Assembly (NCBI GenBank): GCA_964017235.1
Contig: OZ024936.1
Location: 37,966,040 to 38,030,039 of the forward strand
Length of the DNA: 64,000 nucleotides
Direction of reading: 5' to 3'
Source: Sabellastarte sp. h YS-2021
Lineage: Eukaryota; Annelida; Polychaeta; Sabellida; Sabellidae
Every line of letters starts with the position of its first letter. Positions within the stretch are counted from its first letter, which is position 1. A program made the position numbers and the translations under genes. The notes below the pieces were generated by a model, which was given only the letters and a program-made list of their open reading frames with translations, had not been told where the DNA came from and ran no database searches. Shown in pieces: positions 43,320-53,745 of this stretch.

Positions 43320-44974
43320 GTAATTTTAACTTTCGACAAAAATGTTTAATTGGTTTCAGGAAATTAACTTAGATATTATTTTCCTGCAGGAAACCTATTG
43401 TAAATTGAATTTTATGAAATGTTTTAACATTTTACGGAAAGGTGATATTTTACACTCTGTTACAGACTCTGCTCACAGTCGTGGTGTTTGCATTATGTTT
43501 AGAAATAATCTAAATGTTGAAATGTTAAATACCAAATCATGTGATGTGGGACGTTTATTACTTGTAAACATAAAAGTAAATGATGAAGTCATTACTTTAA
43601 TAAATATTTATGTACCAAATTCTGAGACAGATAGATCCAGTTTTTATGGTAAAGTTGATAAGTGGATAACTGATCATTCACTAAATGTAAACAATATAGT
43701 GATAGCTGGTGATTTTAACTGCTGTCCTCTAGATTCTGACAGACAACCACCAACTCATCTAAAGGACAAAAGTCGAAAACGGTTAACAGAGCTTATAGAA
43801 CATAATAGTTTGCTGGATACAAAACAGCAATTTAATTATTTAAATAATTGATTTACATTCATTGATAAACAGCATGGGACCAAAAGTAGGCTAGATTACA
43901 TATTTGTGAGTCAAAATAAATATAACAATATTAATAGTAAAGTAGTGGAGCCTTTTGATTTAGTCAAGATTGATCACAAACTGGTTATTGCTGAACTAAC
44001 TTATAACTTTTATAAAAGGGGACCAAATTACTTGAAATTCAACTCCAGTCTTCTTAACAAGAAAGAGTACTGTCAAAATACAATAAAAGCTATTAATGAA
44101 TGTACAAAAGTTAATTAAATAGTCAACTATTATGGGAAATGATCAAAGTTTCAGTAAAATAATTTAAAATTAACTATTGTTCTAAAAGATCTCAGAAACA
44201 TAAAGCAGAAATTCTAACCCTACAGAACACACTAGATGAATTAAAAAAGTTAACTGATTCTCAAAATGTGCAGAACGAAATTTGTGATACACAAATAAGA
44301 TTAAATGAGTTATTAGAAACAGCAACACAAGGCTCATATGTAAGATCTAAAGCAGAGTGGTGTGAAAAAGGTGACAGATGTAGTAACTTTTTTATGAACC
44401 TAGAGGCCAAGAGACAAAGTAATAACACCATTAACCAGATTAGAACTTCAAATGGTAATTTTGTTCATAAAGACAGTGACATCATCAATGAGTTGGCAAA
44501 ATATTACGAAAACTTATTTAAAAGTAACAAAGCCTGCAATGATAACATTTAGCAATACTTCTCAGATATAAACCTAAAGGTTAAATTAAAAAGACACAGA
44601 AAAGCTTATGTGTGAGACTCCTATTAGTGAGAATGAGTTTTCTGAAGTAGTAAATAAGTTAAAGATTAATAAATCGCCTGGCCTGGATGGCCTAACACCT
44701 GAATTTTACAAGCACTTCTGGCGAAATCATAGCACTCCTTTCTGTAATTGGTGAACGAGTCATTTGTGAAAAAAACACTTCATGTAACAATTAAAATCGC
44801 AATAGTTTCCTTACTACACAAAAAGAATGAAAGATACTTACTTAAAAATTTTAGACCCATAAGCTTAACAAATTATGATTATAAGATTATTGCTTTTGCT
44901 TTACCTTATAGGTTGCAAAGGGTGATAACAAATTTAGTGAGCAAAAATCAATCTGGCTATATCAAAACTAGATA

Positions 44975-45170
44975 TTTTATTGCGTTAATACATCCTATCC
45001 AATGGACAATTGCTTTATCGGTCAGCACGACCGGTCCCGCCAAACGCCAGAAAAGGACATCCTGTATATACTACTGGCAGGACCTGTCACAGAGTGTGCA
45101 TTCGCTAGGTGGCACATCATACTTCCTTCCTGTCTAGGCAGCGTGACGTCATAGCATCTTTTTCGTTTGG
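44975..45170 (+). repeat. Left ITR of DIRS-2 with CRE-like site
   Basis: Starts TTTTATTGCGTTAATACATC; CRE TGACGTCA at 45144-45151; inverted partner at 50174-50387, where the CRE is mutated (ATGACATGACGC). Confidence 0.9.
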
Positions 45171-45290
45171 CATGTGGAGTGTGCAGACGTGTTTTCTACA
45201 GAGAGACGGTTTTTGAAGTTTATCAACGAATTTTTCCATTTTATGAACTTTTAAGTTTATTTTCTCACTTCTACTAGTTCTATCATCATT

Positions 45291-47291
45291 ATGTCTTCTC
45301 CTGGACAGAAAAGAGGAACTTGCCGGCACGTTATGGCCTTGTTCGATAGCCACAAGAAGTGTGCCAGATGTAGGGAGAAGGGGGTGGGAGACGATCCCTG
45401 TGTCAAGAAACTTGAATGCCAGATTTGTAAGGGCTTCACTCCTGCTCAAGTTCAACAACTGGCCACCCCGACCTACAAGTCCAGGAAAGAACGAGGAGAG
45501 CAGAAGAAGACGACAGAAGCTACCAGTAGTGCTACCCCCACTCTCATGGACCCTTCAGACGTTACTCTGTTGGGACGGGTACACTCAGACAAGCCATCTT
45601 CTGTTGAATCTACACCAAAGAAGAAGAGGCGTTCTGATAGCTCTCCTAAATCCAGCAAGAGGAAGCACAGCAGTAAACCCACTTCTGAGGACCTCAAAAG
45701 TTTCGATGACAAGTAGAGTGAGAGGTTTTCACGACTTGAAGCTTTGCTTCTTAGTAAGTCGTTTGCTGTGCCGGTAGAACCTTCAACTGTGGTGACCAGA
45801 GAACATCCCTTCTTTGATCCGGGTGCTTCTTCCAGTGTTGTGTCTTCTGGTTTGGTCACTGAGGGTACCGGTCCCAGTCTTATACAGACCACCGGTATAG
45901 CTTTCCAGTTATCTGCTACCCAACCTCCGCTGGAGCTTCCCGGTACGAAAGCTGTGCAGGATGTCAGTAAGAGTGCTACCTGCCCTGTTCAGGGTCCTGG
46001 TACCTCTGATGTAGCCACCCAGCATTTACAGGCTCCCGGTGCAGAGACAGCCACCCAGCCTTTACAGGCCTCCGGTGCAGGGACAGCAACCCAGCCCCTA
46101 CAGGCTCCCGGTGCAGGTCCTGAAGTGCTGCCAACCAGCAATGATCCTGTTCAGGTAGATCAGTCACTTTCTGGTGGAAGAACTGTTGAGATTGCCGGTG
46201 AATCTGAGAGTGAGCCAGAGCTGGATAGGGAAGCGGCCTCACCAGCTAGTGCCAACCCCCAGGGTGAACTGCCTGAAGATTCTACTGACCAGAACCTCTC
46301 TGAAGAAGCCAACTACAGAGAGACAATCAGAGGGGTCAGATCCTTCATGGGCTGGCATCAGATCCCTGATTTTGACAGTGCTTCTTCCTCCCTGGATGAT
46401 AATCCATTTGCCGGTTCCAGAGTCAAACCAACCGGTAAAGTGTCTGTTAAATTACCGGTGGATGAGTGGCTGTGTCGAAAATTTGAGAGACTGAACCTGA
46501 CTGTTGCTGAAGGCTACCCTTCTAGAAACACTGAGACTGGTGGACTGCTACATGACAAGTTTGTCAAGCCACCCAGGTCATCAAAGTGGTATGACATGCA
46601 CACAGACAAGAAAGACTCTGCTTCAACTACCGTGTGTAACTGGTCTCCGGAACCGGCAAAGATGAACAGCACCTTTAGTAGAGTGGCCAGACGTAGTTTA
46701 CCCTCTGCCCTAGCCTCCCGTACTATCAGCCAGGACACTTTAAGGCATTTGGAGAGAGCATTCCGGGAACAGTCTGTGATGTGTAACCAGGCTGCTGGTC
46801 TGTCAAGATGTTTGACGAAAGTACAGGACTCCATGGTTACACATTTAAAGACACTATGTGTGGACAAGGCCAAAGGCAAGGCAGCAGAAAGAACGCAGCA
46901 AGCAGTGGAAGAACTAGAGTATTTGGTGACCTTCAGCCGGTCAATCTCTCAAGCCATGCAATGTACTATGCAGGACCTCTCTGAGGGAATTTTTATCAGC
47001 ATCGCCAACCTCACTCTGGCATGTAGAGACAGCTACCTGGATTTCTTACGTGGTGGGGTGAAGCAAGACACTTTAACTGCCTTACGTACAGCACCAGTTC
47101 ATCTGCCTTCACTGTTTCCAGACAATTTGCTGATCAAGGCTGAAGACGAAATTTCTCGTAGTGAGGAGAGACGTTCTTCTGGCAGTTCACAGAGATCCAC
47201 CCATACGCTTCCTCAAGTGGCAGATCAACACAACTACCGGACCGGAAGTCCACTGCACCGGCCTGGAAGTAAATTAGAGACCGGCAACTAA
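45291..47291 (+). pseudogene. Gag of DIRS-2 (one in-frame stop)
   Basis: The frame starts MSSPGQKRGTCRHVMALFDS at 45291, with the same Cys/His cluster as DIRS-1 (CARCREKGVGDDPC, CQICK). It continues after an in-frame TAG at 45714-45716 to 47291. It includes two to three tandem copies of a PLQAPGAGTATQ-type repeat (about 46020-46120), absent from DIRS-1. The conserved core has NYRETIRGVRSFMGWHQIPD, GKVSVKLPVDEWLCRKFERL, TISQDTLRHLERAF and MCNQAAGLSRCLTKVQ. A frameshift near the 3' end moves the last part out of frame. Confidence 0.85.
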
Positions 47292-47455
47292 AACAGAAAG
47301 GTGATGACAAAGCCTCAAACTTCACCCAGAAGCCGGCCAAGGGTTCAAAGAAGAATAAAATGACAATTACTGTGTTTTAAATGTAGCCGGAGTGAAGGAC
47401 TCTGTACATGTATCCGGCAAAAAAGAAACTTTGAACCCTTCACCAGTGACCAGCA

Positions 47456-47720
47456 AGAGCAAGACTGTGTTTTTACCTGTAAACTCTTGTGTTACAAATG
47501 TTCATTCTGTCACCGGGTTGCCACAAAAGAAAGGCGTAAATCCCAATTATTGTTACCATTACACAGAAATAAAATATGTGAAAGATGTTTCCTGTGTAGG
47601 TCACTTAAGTTCTGCAAATATTGTCACAAATGCCCCAACTGTTGCTATAAATCCACCTGTAGGGGCAAGGTTACATCAGTTTTGGGAGAAGTGGGAAGCT
47701 CTGGGTTCGAGTCCAAAAGT
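47456..47720 (+). CDS. Overlapping cysteine-rich frame of DIRS-2
   Basis: It reads CKLLCYKCSFCHRVATKERR, then KICERCFLCRSLKFCKYC and HKCPNCCYKSTCRGK. Cysteine positions match the DIRS-1 frame through the ICE(K/R)CF and C-x2-C-x2-C-x2-CC blocks. The overlapping RT-frame reading is much less alike between copies. In this copy a downstream indel joins the cysteine-rich frame to RT coding sequence. Confidence 0.55.
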
Positions 47721-48640
47721 AGTCACAGCACTCAGAGAGGGCTACACCCTCCCCTTCCGGTTCAGACCCAATTTAACCAGGTCACCAACTGTCATAACTA
47801 TGTCAACCCACAAAGACAGTCCCATCTTTTGGAGGTACTGTATCAGCTGACAAACAAAAATGCAGAGGAACCGGTAGCAAACCAAAACTCACTTGGGTTT
47901 TACAACTGGCTATTTTTGGTACCCAAACCCAACAACCGGTGGGGAGTGGATCACCTCCATAGACTTCAAGGATGCATACTTCCCTATTCCAATTCACAGT
48001 CAGTCCAGGAAGTACATGCGTTTTCACATCCAGGGCCGGTCCTACCAGTTCAAAGCCCTACCCTTTGGTCTGTCCACAGCACCTATGGAGTTCACAGTGG
48101 TGGCCAAAGAGGTCAAACTGATGGCTTTGCAGAAGGGTATAAGTATCCACCAGTACCTAGACGACTGGTTGGTGGGAGCCACATCACACCAAATTTGTCT
48201 CCAGCATACACAGACCTTGGTAGCTCTCTGTCGAGAACTAGGTTGGCTGGTGAACAAGGAAAAATCGGAACTGGATCCAAAACAGGTTTTCAACTTCGTA
48301 GGTTACCAGTTCGACCTCAGGGAGGGCAAGGTCAGACCCACACCAGAGCATTGGCAGACCTTAACAGACAAGATATTATCAATTCTGTCTGGTCCTGTGT
48401 GTCCGGTCCGGCAGTTCATGTCCCTCATAGGGCTCCTAAAAGCCACAGAAAAGCAAGTCCACCTAGGTCGACTTTATATGAGACCCATACAATGGCACTT
48501 GAAGAACAACTGGAGAGTACCAGAATCACTAGAAAAGGTAATACCCGTTCCCAGATCGCTCCACCCCCACCTAAGGTGGTGGATGGAGGAAAGCAATGTG
48601 CTTCCCGGTCAACCATTACACCCGCTAAAACATGCTCAGC
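47650..48640 (+). pseudogene. Reverse transcriptase of DIRS-2
   Basis: It begins PVGARLHQFWEKW, shifts frame near 47795 and keeps NSLGFYNWLFLVPKPNN. About 35 codons of the finger region are deleted at 47940 relative to DIRS-1. It then continues GEWITSIDFKDAYFPIPI, LPFGLSTAPMEFT, YLDD at 48154-48165 and QFMSLIGLLKATEKQVHLG. The deletion removes the RPILDLSKLN motif, so the enzyme cannot fold normally although the active-site box is intact. Confidence 0.85.
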
Positions 48641-49110
48641 AGATATTTACAGACACATCAAAAGCATGATGGGGCGCTCACTTAAACGAGCGCACTGCAA
48701 GGGGAACCTGGTCACTTCCAGAAAGCAAGTTGCATATAAACCATTTGGAACTAAAGGCAGTCTTTCTGGCCCTTCCAGATTCAACAACAAACTACCACAG
48801 TTTGTCTCGCCGGTCCCAGACCCCCAGGCATGGGCAGTGGATGCACTCTGTCCTGGGAGGATGTGGACCCATATGCCTTCCCACCAGCAGCCATCTTGGG
48901 CAAAGTAGTGGAGAAGTTACAGAACTACCCATGCAACAGAATCATACTGATTGCACCGGGGTGGCCCAACATGCCCTGGTTCTGGGATCTAGTGGCAATG
49001 TCCAGTCAGATCCCACTGTGTCTGCCCAACCTGTCAAATTTAGTGTCTCAGCCATTCAACCAGACCCTGCACAGGATCCTGTCAAACCTGAACCTTCATG
49101 CCTGGCTTCT
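48641..49110 (+). pseudogene. RNase H start and methyltransferase region of DIRS-2
   Basis: RNase H opens with IFTDTSKA and a stop at 48667-48669, passes LELKAVFLALP and ends at about 48775 in a deletion. The next bases (RFNNKLPQFVSPVPDPQAW in Pol frame) belong to the MT region, so the second half of RNase H is lost. The MT block continues as IILIAPGWPNMPWFWDLVAM and LNLHAWLLEPQQSRS in the frame 48830-49270. It overlaps the start of the YR frame by some 200-300 bases, a layout also seen in DIRS-3. Confidence 0.75.
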
Positions 49111-49680
49111 AGAGCCACAGCAATCAAGGAGCAGGGATTCTCTGAGGCAGTGGCAGCACGAATTGAGGCTCCTCAAAGAGTATCAACCAGATCCGTCTAT
49201 GAGGCAAAGTGGACCATTTTTACAAAGTGGTGCCTCAGTAATCAGGTGGACTTCAGGGCACCACCTCTGAAAGCCATAGCTGACTTCCTCTTGCACCTGT
49301 TCCAGGACAGGAAGTTGCAGCCAGGTACCATTGATACAGATCAGCCATTGCTGACAAGTTGGGTAACTCCCCCATTAACGTCAGCAAAGATGAGAACCTC
49401 ACTCGTCTCCTGGATAGTTTCCATAGAGACAGGCCCAAGGGCACGAGGGGTATACCTTCCTGGAACCTGTCCCTGGTCTTACACCAGCTGACTAAGGCTC
49501 CTTTTGAACCTTTAAAAGAGGCCTCGCTAAAACACTTGACCTTCAAGACTGTTTTTCTGCTGGCCCTGGGTTCTGGTAAACGCAGGAGTGAGATCCATGC
49601 TTGCTACATAAGAACATCGGACACCAATCAGACTCATTTAGGGCCAGTGGTGGCTGCTCAACAGGTCCACCACCAAACCC
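49060..49680 (+). pseudogene. Tyrosine recombinase of DIRS-2, catalytic half deleted
   Basis: The N-terminal half is readable (GFSEAVAARIEAPQRVSTRS, VYEAKWTIFTKWCLSNQVDF, ADFLLHLFQDRKLQPGT). A shift occurs near 49337. The first arginine motif GSGKRRSEIHA lies near 49575-49605. Directly after it the reading jumps to HLGPVVAAQQVHH, the C-terminal end of the family, so about 450 bp with H-x-x-R and the nucleophilic tyrosine are missing. Confidence 0.85.
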
Positions 49681-50017
49681 AAAAATGAGGAGATATGTAA
49701 ATATGTATATATGTACATAGCCTATATATTTGTATATAATACCAACAAAAAAAAACAAAAAAACTGTGACTTGCTTCCTTTGGGAAGTTTATTTCCTTTG
49801 GGACTGAACTCAACCCTCTCTCTCTATTCTCAGAGCAGGTCTGAGAAAAAAGGGGGGGCAACCTTGGTAGACTTACGGGTAACCGGTTAGTCTCAGCCGA
49901 CCTTGACCTTTGGGGTTCATCCGACCCTAGGTCAACTGGGCCTTCTCAATTTTGTTTTGTTTATGAGTTCAACTGAGTCCCTAGTAACTTACCTGCCGAC
50001 CAAGCGGTAGTTATTCA

Positions 50018-50113
50018 GCAATTGTCCATTGGATAGGATGTATTAACGCAATAAAATTCCAAATTTAATAAGTAAATTAATTTTTTATTAGTTAATACCC
50101 TATCTAATGGACA
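50018..50113 (+). repeat. ICR of DIRS-2
   Basis: Reverse complement of the left tip (GCAATTGTCCATTGGATAGG...CGCAATAAAA) joined to that of the right end (TTCCAAATTTAATAAG...CTATCTAATGGACA). Core GCAATAAAATTCC has one altered arm. Confidence 0.85.
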
Positions 50114-50173
50114 GGCAAGGCCCACCAATCCGGCCCCGCTATCAGCTTACTAGGGATCTTAATATGTTTAGAC

Positions 50174-50387
50174 AACGAAAAAGGTGCTATGACATGACGC
50201 TGTCTAGACAGGAAGGAAGTACGATGCACCACCTAGCGAATGCACACTCTGTGACCGGTCCTGCTGGTAGTATATACAGGACATCTTTTTCTGGCGTTTT
50301 GCGGGACCGGTCGCTCCGACCGGTAAAGCAATTGTCCATTGGATAGTGTATTAGCTTATAAAATTTAATTTACATATTAATTTGCAA
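50174..50387 (+). repeat. Right ITR of DIRS-2
   Basis: Inverted copy of 44975-45170 (TGTCTAGACAGGAAGGAAGT, GATGCACCACCTAGCGAATG, GTGACCGGTCCTGC); ends TTTGCAA at 50387. Confidence 0.9.
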
Positions 50388-50614
50388 TATTGGTGATAAC
50401 TTACGACTGATTAATGACATTATTGAATACTCTGAAAAGTATGACATAGATGGAGTCATTCTAAACTTAGAATTCAAGAAAGCTTTTGACACAGTTGAAT
50501 GGAACTTTATGTTTAAAACCCTGGAAAAATTTAATTTTGGTACAAACCTTATTCAATGGATTAGTAATCTTTACAATGTTGCTAACATAGTTATAAAATA
50601 TAATGGTTATCTTT
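50388..50614 (+). pseudogene. LINE-L RT block between DIRS-2 and DIRS-3
   Basis: It continues the LINE RT exactly where 44974 left off: IGDNLRLINDIIEYSEKYDI, then FKKAFDTVEWNFMF with the RT motif A aspartate environment, and a FNFGTNLIQWISNLYN block ending in NGYLS. DIRS-3 Gag sequence follows immediately. The rest of the RT, including its (Y/L)ADD box, is missing. Confidence 0.85.
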
Positions 50615-50890
50615 CCCTTGGAACTTGGTAAGTTTCTATCAAGAACTGTGGTTAGCCTTGCTTCCCTCACAAAGAAAGAGTTATTCAATTCCAAAGTATT
50701 ATCTGAAGTGGAACAGAACTTCATACAATGGAGTCAAATTAATCGAGAACCGGCCTTCAAAAAACACAGAGGAGATTCATATGGTTCCCGTTCTTTTGCC
50801 GATTCAAAGAAAGATCAGTCAAAAAACAGGTACCAGAATGCTGCGTTTCAGAATTTTCGTTCTCAAAGCAAGCAGAATGATCAAAACAAA
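50615..50890 (+). pseudogene. C-terminal end of DIRS-3 Gag
   Basis: In one frame SLASLTKKELFNSKVLSEVE and QNFIQWSQ correspond to the LASLRQAP...LFPDSILKKAEEDISK helix region of DIRS-1 Gag. A basic, Gln/Asn/Ser-rich tail follows (QNAAFQNFRSQSKQNDQNK). The left edge directly joins LINE-L and the right edge directly joins the middle of RT, so both edges are deletions. Confidence 0.65.
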
Positions 50891-51260
50891 AGACCAGGCA
50901 GGCGAGTGGGTGGCTTCCATAGATCTCACCGACGCTTATTTTCATGTGCCCATTCACCCAAAGTTTCAAAAATATCTACGCTTTCATGTACAGGGTCAGG
51001 CTTATCAGTTCAGAGCCCTACCCTTCGGCATTGCGACTGCTCCATTGGAGTTCACTCGAGTGGTGAAAGAGGTCAAATTCATAGCTCTTTCACAAGGGGT
51101 TCGAATCCATCAGTATTTGGACGATTGGCTGGTGAGAGCCAAGGATCGAGACACTTGTTCTCGAGATGTGCAAAAATTGATCACTCTGGTCGAAAAATTG
51201 GGGTGGATTGTCAATTTGAAAAAATCAGAGCTCAACCCAACTCAAAATTCTGGCAGTTTC
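50891..51260 (+). pseudogene. Reverse transcriptase core of DIRS-3
   Basis: It has GEWVASIDLTDAYFHVPIH, LPFGIATAPLEFTRVVKEV and the active-site box YLDD at 51114-51125 (IHQYLDDWLVRAKD). It then reads LGWIVNLKKSELNPTQN. The N-terminal fingers are missing. The thumb region shows a second small deletion, because the NPTQ(N) reading goes directly to a SGSFHFARSHYY reading in place of FVGYQFDL. No full enzyme is possible. Confidence 0.85.
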
Positions 51261-51967
51261 CATTTTGCAAGGTCACACTACTACTCCAAGGAAGCTCATG
51301 TCACTGCTTGGGGTCATGTCTTCCATGGAGAAGACAGTTCCTTTGGGTCGAATCCATATGAGGCCGTTTCAGTGGTTTCTGAAGACCAACTGGCAGTTTC
51401 CCCAGCCCTGGACAAAATTGTCCCAATTTCTCAGTTGATAAAGGACCATCTTGCTTGGTGGATGGATCCTCAGAACGTACTCAAGGGTTCGAATCTGCAT
51501 CAGAAGGAACACAACATGTTGATGTTCACAGATGCATCAGAGAAGGGTTGGGGGCCCACTTGAGCAATTGTACTGTAAGTGGGGTTTAGCAGCAATCAGA
51601 AAAAGACTTGCATATCAATATTTTAGAGCTGAAAGCTGTTTTTCTAAAACATTTTCAAAAACAATTGAGGCAAAAAATCGTGCTAGTTTCTTCAGACAAC
51701 TCAACTGTGATCTCCTATATCAACAAGGAAGGAGGCACTCACTCCTTCGAAATGTGTGCCCCGATGTGGAGAATTCTGGCATGGTCGAATGCCAGGGAGA
51801 TCCATATCAGAGCCAGGCATATTCCAGGGAATCTCAATGTGATAGCAGATTCCCTATCCAGGAGGGACAGGGCCATTCAGACAAATGGTCTCTGCACCCT
51901 CTGGTCTTTCAAGAAATCTGCCAAGTTTGGCACAAGCCAATGGTGGATCTGTTTGCCACCAGGTTGA
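51261..51967 (+). pseudogene. RT thumb and RNase H of DIRS-3
   Basis: The connection reads AWWMDPQNVLKGSNLHQKEH. RNase H begins FTDASEKGWG (51521 on) with a stop at 51560-51562. In the next frame (51608 on) it shows LELKAVF, SSDNSTVISYINKEGG and ADSLSR. All four acidic landmarks are present although frame breaks separate them. Confidence 0.8.
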
Positions 51968-52465
51968 ATGCCAAACTGCCAACTTACGTATCTCCTGTCC
52001 CAGACGACAAGGCCTGGCAGATAGATGCGTTGAACATCTCTTGGGAGGGTCTGGACGCCTATGCTTTTTGTCCAGTGGCCATCCTTCCCCAGTTTAGTTC
52101 AGAAAATGATCACCTACAGGTGCAGGGTCATTGTGATAGCACCAGGGTGGCCAGGGATGCCTTGGTTTTCGGATCTGGTGGAATTGTCAGCCAAGATTCC
52201 ACTGAGGCTTCCTCAAGTGCACAATCTCCTAAAGCAACCCTTCAGTCTCAGATTCCACAAGAATCTGGAGTATCTGAATCTCCATGTGTGGTATCTGGAC
52301 TCTTACAGGAAAGTCAAGGAGGATTCTCTGTTGAGGTGGCAGATAGAATTAAGGCACCTCAGAGAGAATCCTCAAGACGAGTGTACGATTCAAGGTGGGC
52401 CATATTTCAAAAGTGGGCCTAGGAGAATCAGGTGGATGTCACTAAACCAACTATTCCTCAAATAG
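51890..52465 (+). pseudogene. Methyltransferase-like region of DIRS-3, overlapping the YR frame
   Basis: One frame has VDLFATRLNAKLPTYVSPVPD, AWQIDAL and SWEGLDAYAFCPVAIL. The C-terminal part (VIVIAPGWPGMPWFSDLVEL, LNLHVWYLDSYRKV) is in the frame 52061-52465. That frame overlaps the N-terminal extension of YR by about 150 bases or more. Motif order fits the Dam-like domain known from DIRS. The FCPV box replaces the FPPV seen in DIRS-1. Confidence 0.65.
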
Positions 52466-53361
52466 CTGATTTTTTAAATTATCTCTTTACTGATAAGAAC
52501 TTGAAACCCAGAACTATTGCTGGTTACAGAACTTCAGTAGCAGATGGGCTGGGCTCTGCAGGTCAAATGGTTTCTCAAAGCTTGGATTTGAATCGTTTGA
52601 TTGCTAGCTTTCATAGGGACAGGCCTTCAGCAAATAGATCTATTCCCAATTGGGACCTGTCTCTGGTGTTACTGGCCCTTACTCGACCACCATTTGAACC
52701 TTTGGCAAAGGCTGATCTTAAGATTTTGACTTTTAAGACAGTTTTCTTGTTGGCTTTGGCTTCTGACAAGAGGCGTAGCAAAATTCATGCTTGGACTTTT
52801 GACTCCTTCAGTAGGAAGAAGGATTGGTCACAAGTTACTTTTTCACCTTCAACTGCTTTCCTAGCCAAAAATCAGTTGGCTTCAGAGGGACCCTTGGCTA
52901 TTCAACCTGTGGTCATTCCTGCTTTGAAACCCACATTAGATCCATCTTTGGTGCAAGATAGGTCTCTTTGTCCAGTGAGATCTTTCAGATATTACCTTGA
53001 TAAGACAAAAGAGCTTGGGAAAGGCAAAAAACTTCTTTTTGTAGCTATTAAGGAGGGCTACTCAAAAGATATTTCAAAGGCTACTATATCATCTTGGATT
53101 AAGCAGTCTATCATTTTGGCATACCAAAAGTCTGATCAAGAAGTTCAAAATGTTTCCCAAGTCAAGGCACATGAGGTTAGAGCTTTGGCTGCCTCTTTGG
53201 CTTTTAAGGGAGGAGTTGCTTTGGATGAGATTATGGCTTCCTGTTTCTGGAGAAGCCATTCTATTTTCACAAATTTTTACCTCAAAGTTTTGTGTTGGCA
53301 TAATGGTGATGTTATGAAGATTGGGCCTGTGGTTGCGGCTCAACATGTTGTAAATTGTTGA
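52300..53361 (+). pseudogene. Tyrosine recombinase of DIRS-3, copy 1
   Basis: This is the most complete YR in the window, broken only by TAG at 52420-52422. The N-terminal part has VADRIKAPQRESSRRVYDSR and IADFLNYLFTDKNLKPRTIA. The catalytic part has the first arginine in SDKRRSKIHAW (about 52765), HEVR at 53170-53181, CFWRSHSIFTNFYLK with W and H, and the nucleophilic tyrosine codon at 53278-53280. It would cut and rejoin the circle core and target. Stop removed, all catalytic positions look normal, so the inactivation appears recent. Confidence 0.9.
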
Positions 53362-53745
53362 TAGGTAATGTCATTACAATAATATGTTGATGTTGCTTTA
53401 TTGTATTTGTATTTGGATTGTATGTAATTAAAGCCTTTATTTGGAATGTGTTCTGATATTTGGCTTGTTCTTTTCAGATGTGTTCTGAGGTCAGTGTACA
53501 GATGTAAATAGACAGTTCGTTTACCTGTTAGTTTGATGAGTTTTCATTTGATGGTGGTGGTTGAACAATAGCACTATATGGGATATGGACTTCCGCAGCA
53601 TTCCACAGCAGTCCGGCTTTCTCATGATAGAGGTGAGTTTGAGTCTGAATGTCTGGATGCTTTGTGTGTGTTATTATTGTTCAGGGGTTGTTTCTAGGTC
53701 ATGTAATCTAGTACTGCCTGCCATCCATGAAGGCTGCATTCAGCT

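Larger units (their letters stand above)
37127..43329. mobile_element. Composite foldback insertion (containing DIRS-1) in the LINE-L endonuclease
   Basis: TTGTGTAATTTTAA occurs at 37127-37140 and 43316-43329, and the LINE endonuclease frame resumes exactly after the second copy. The simplest reading is a 14-bp target duplication around an insert at 37141-43315. The insert begins with ACAGAATTAAAATGCAATTG. It carries DIRS-1, then about 190 bp of unassigned sequence, then a large inverted repeat (42249-43319). Its first 120 bp recur directly at 42605-42675 and inverted at 42690-42785. Its class is not recognised. Confidence 0.55.
37109..44974 (+). pseudogene. LINE-L ORF2, endonuclease and first half of RT (interrupted)
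   Basis: The endonuclease starts at 37109 with SLNLRGL. It is broken at 37140 by the composite insertion and resumes at 43330 with the block holding DIIFLQETYC (43372 on) and VIAGDFNCC (43702 on). Stops and shifts follow near 43851, 44118 and 44552. The linker keeps SKAEWCEKGDRCSNFF. The RT begins near 44650 with INKSPGLDGLTPEFYKHFW, continues with LLKNFRPISLTNYDYKI and reaches NQSGYIKTR at 44970. There DIRS-2 interrupts it and the next codons follow at 50388. The activity would be target nicking plus reverse transcription; this copy is inactive. Confidence 0.75.
44975..50387 (+). mobile_element. DIRS-2: full-ended DIRS retrotransposon inserted in the LINE-L RT
   Basis: The 5' end TTTTATTGCG follows ...ACTAGATA, and the 3' end TTTGCAA at 50387 precedes TATTGGTGAT. 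The two flanks join in frame as LINE RT codons, with no target duplication. The element contains ITRs, Gag, the overlapping cysteine-rich frame, RT with YLDD, and partial RNase H, MT and YR. Three internal deletions are visible: RT finger region near 47940, RNase H to MT near 48776, and the catalytic half of YR near 49618. Length 5,413 bp. Confidence 0.9.
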
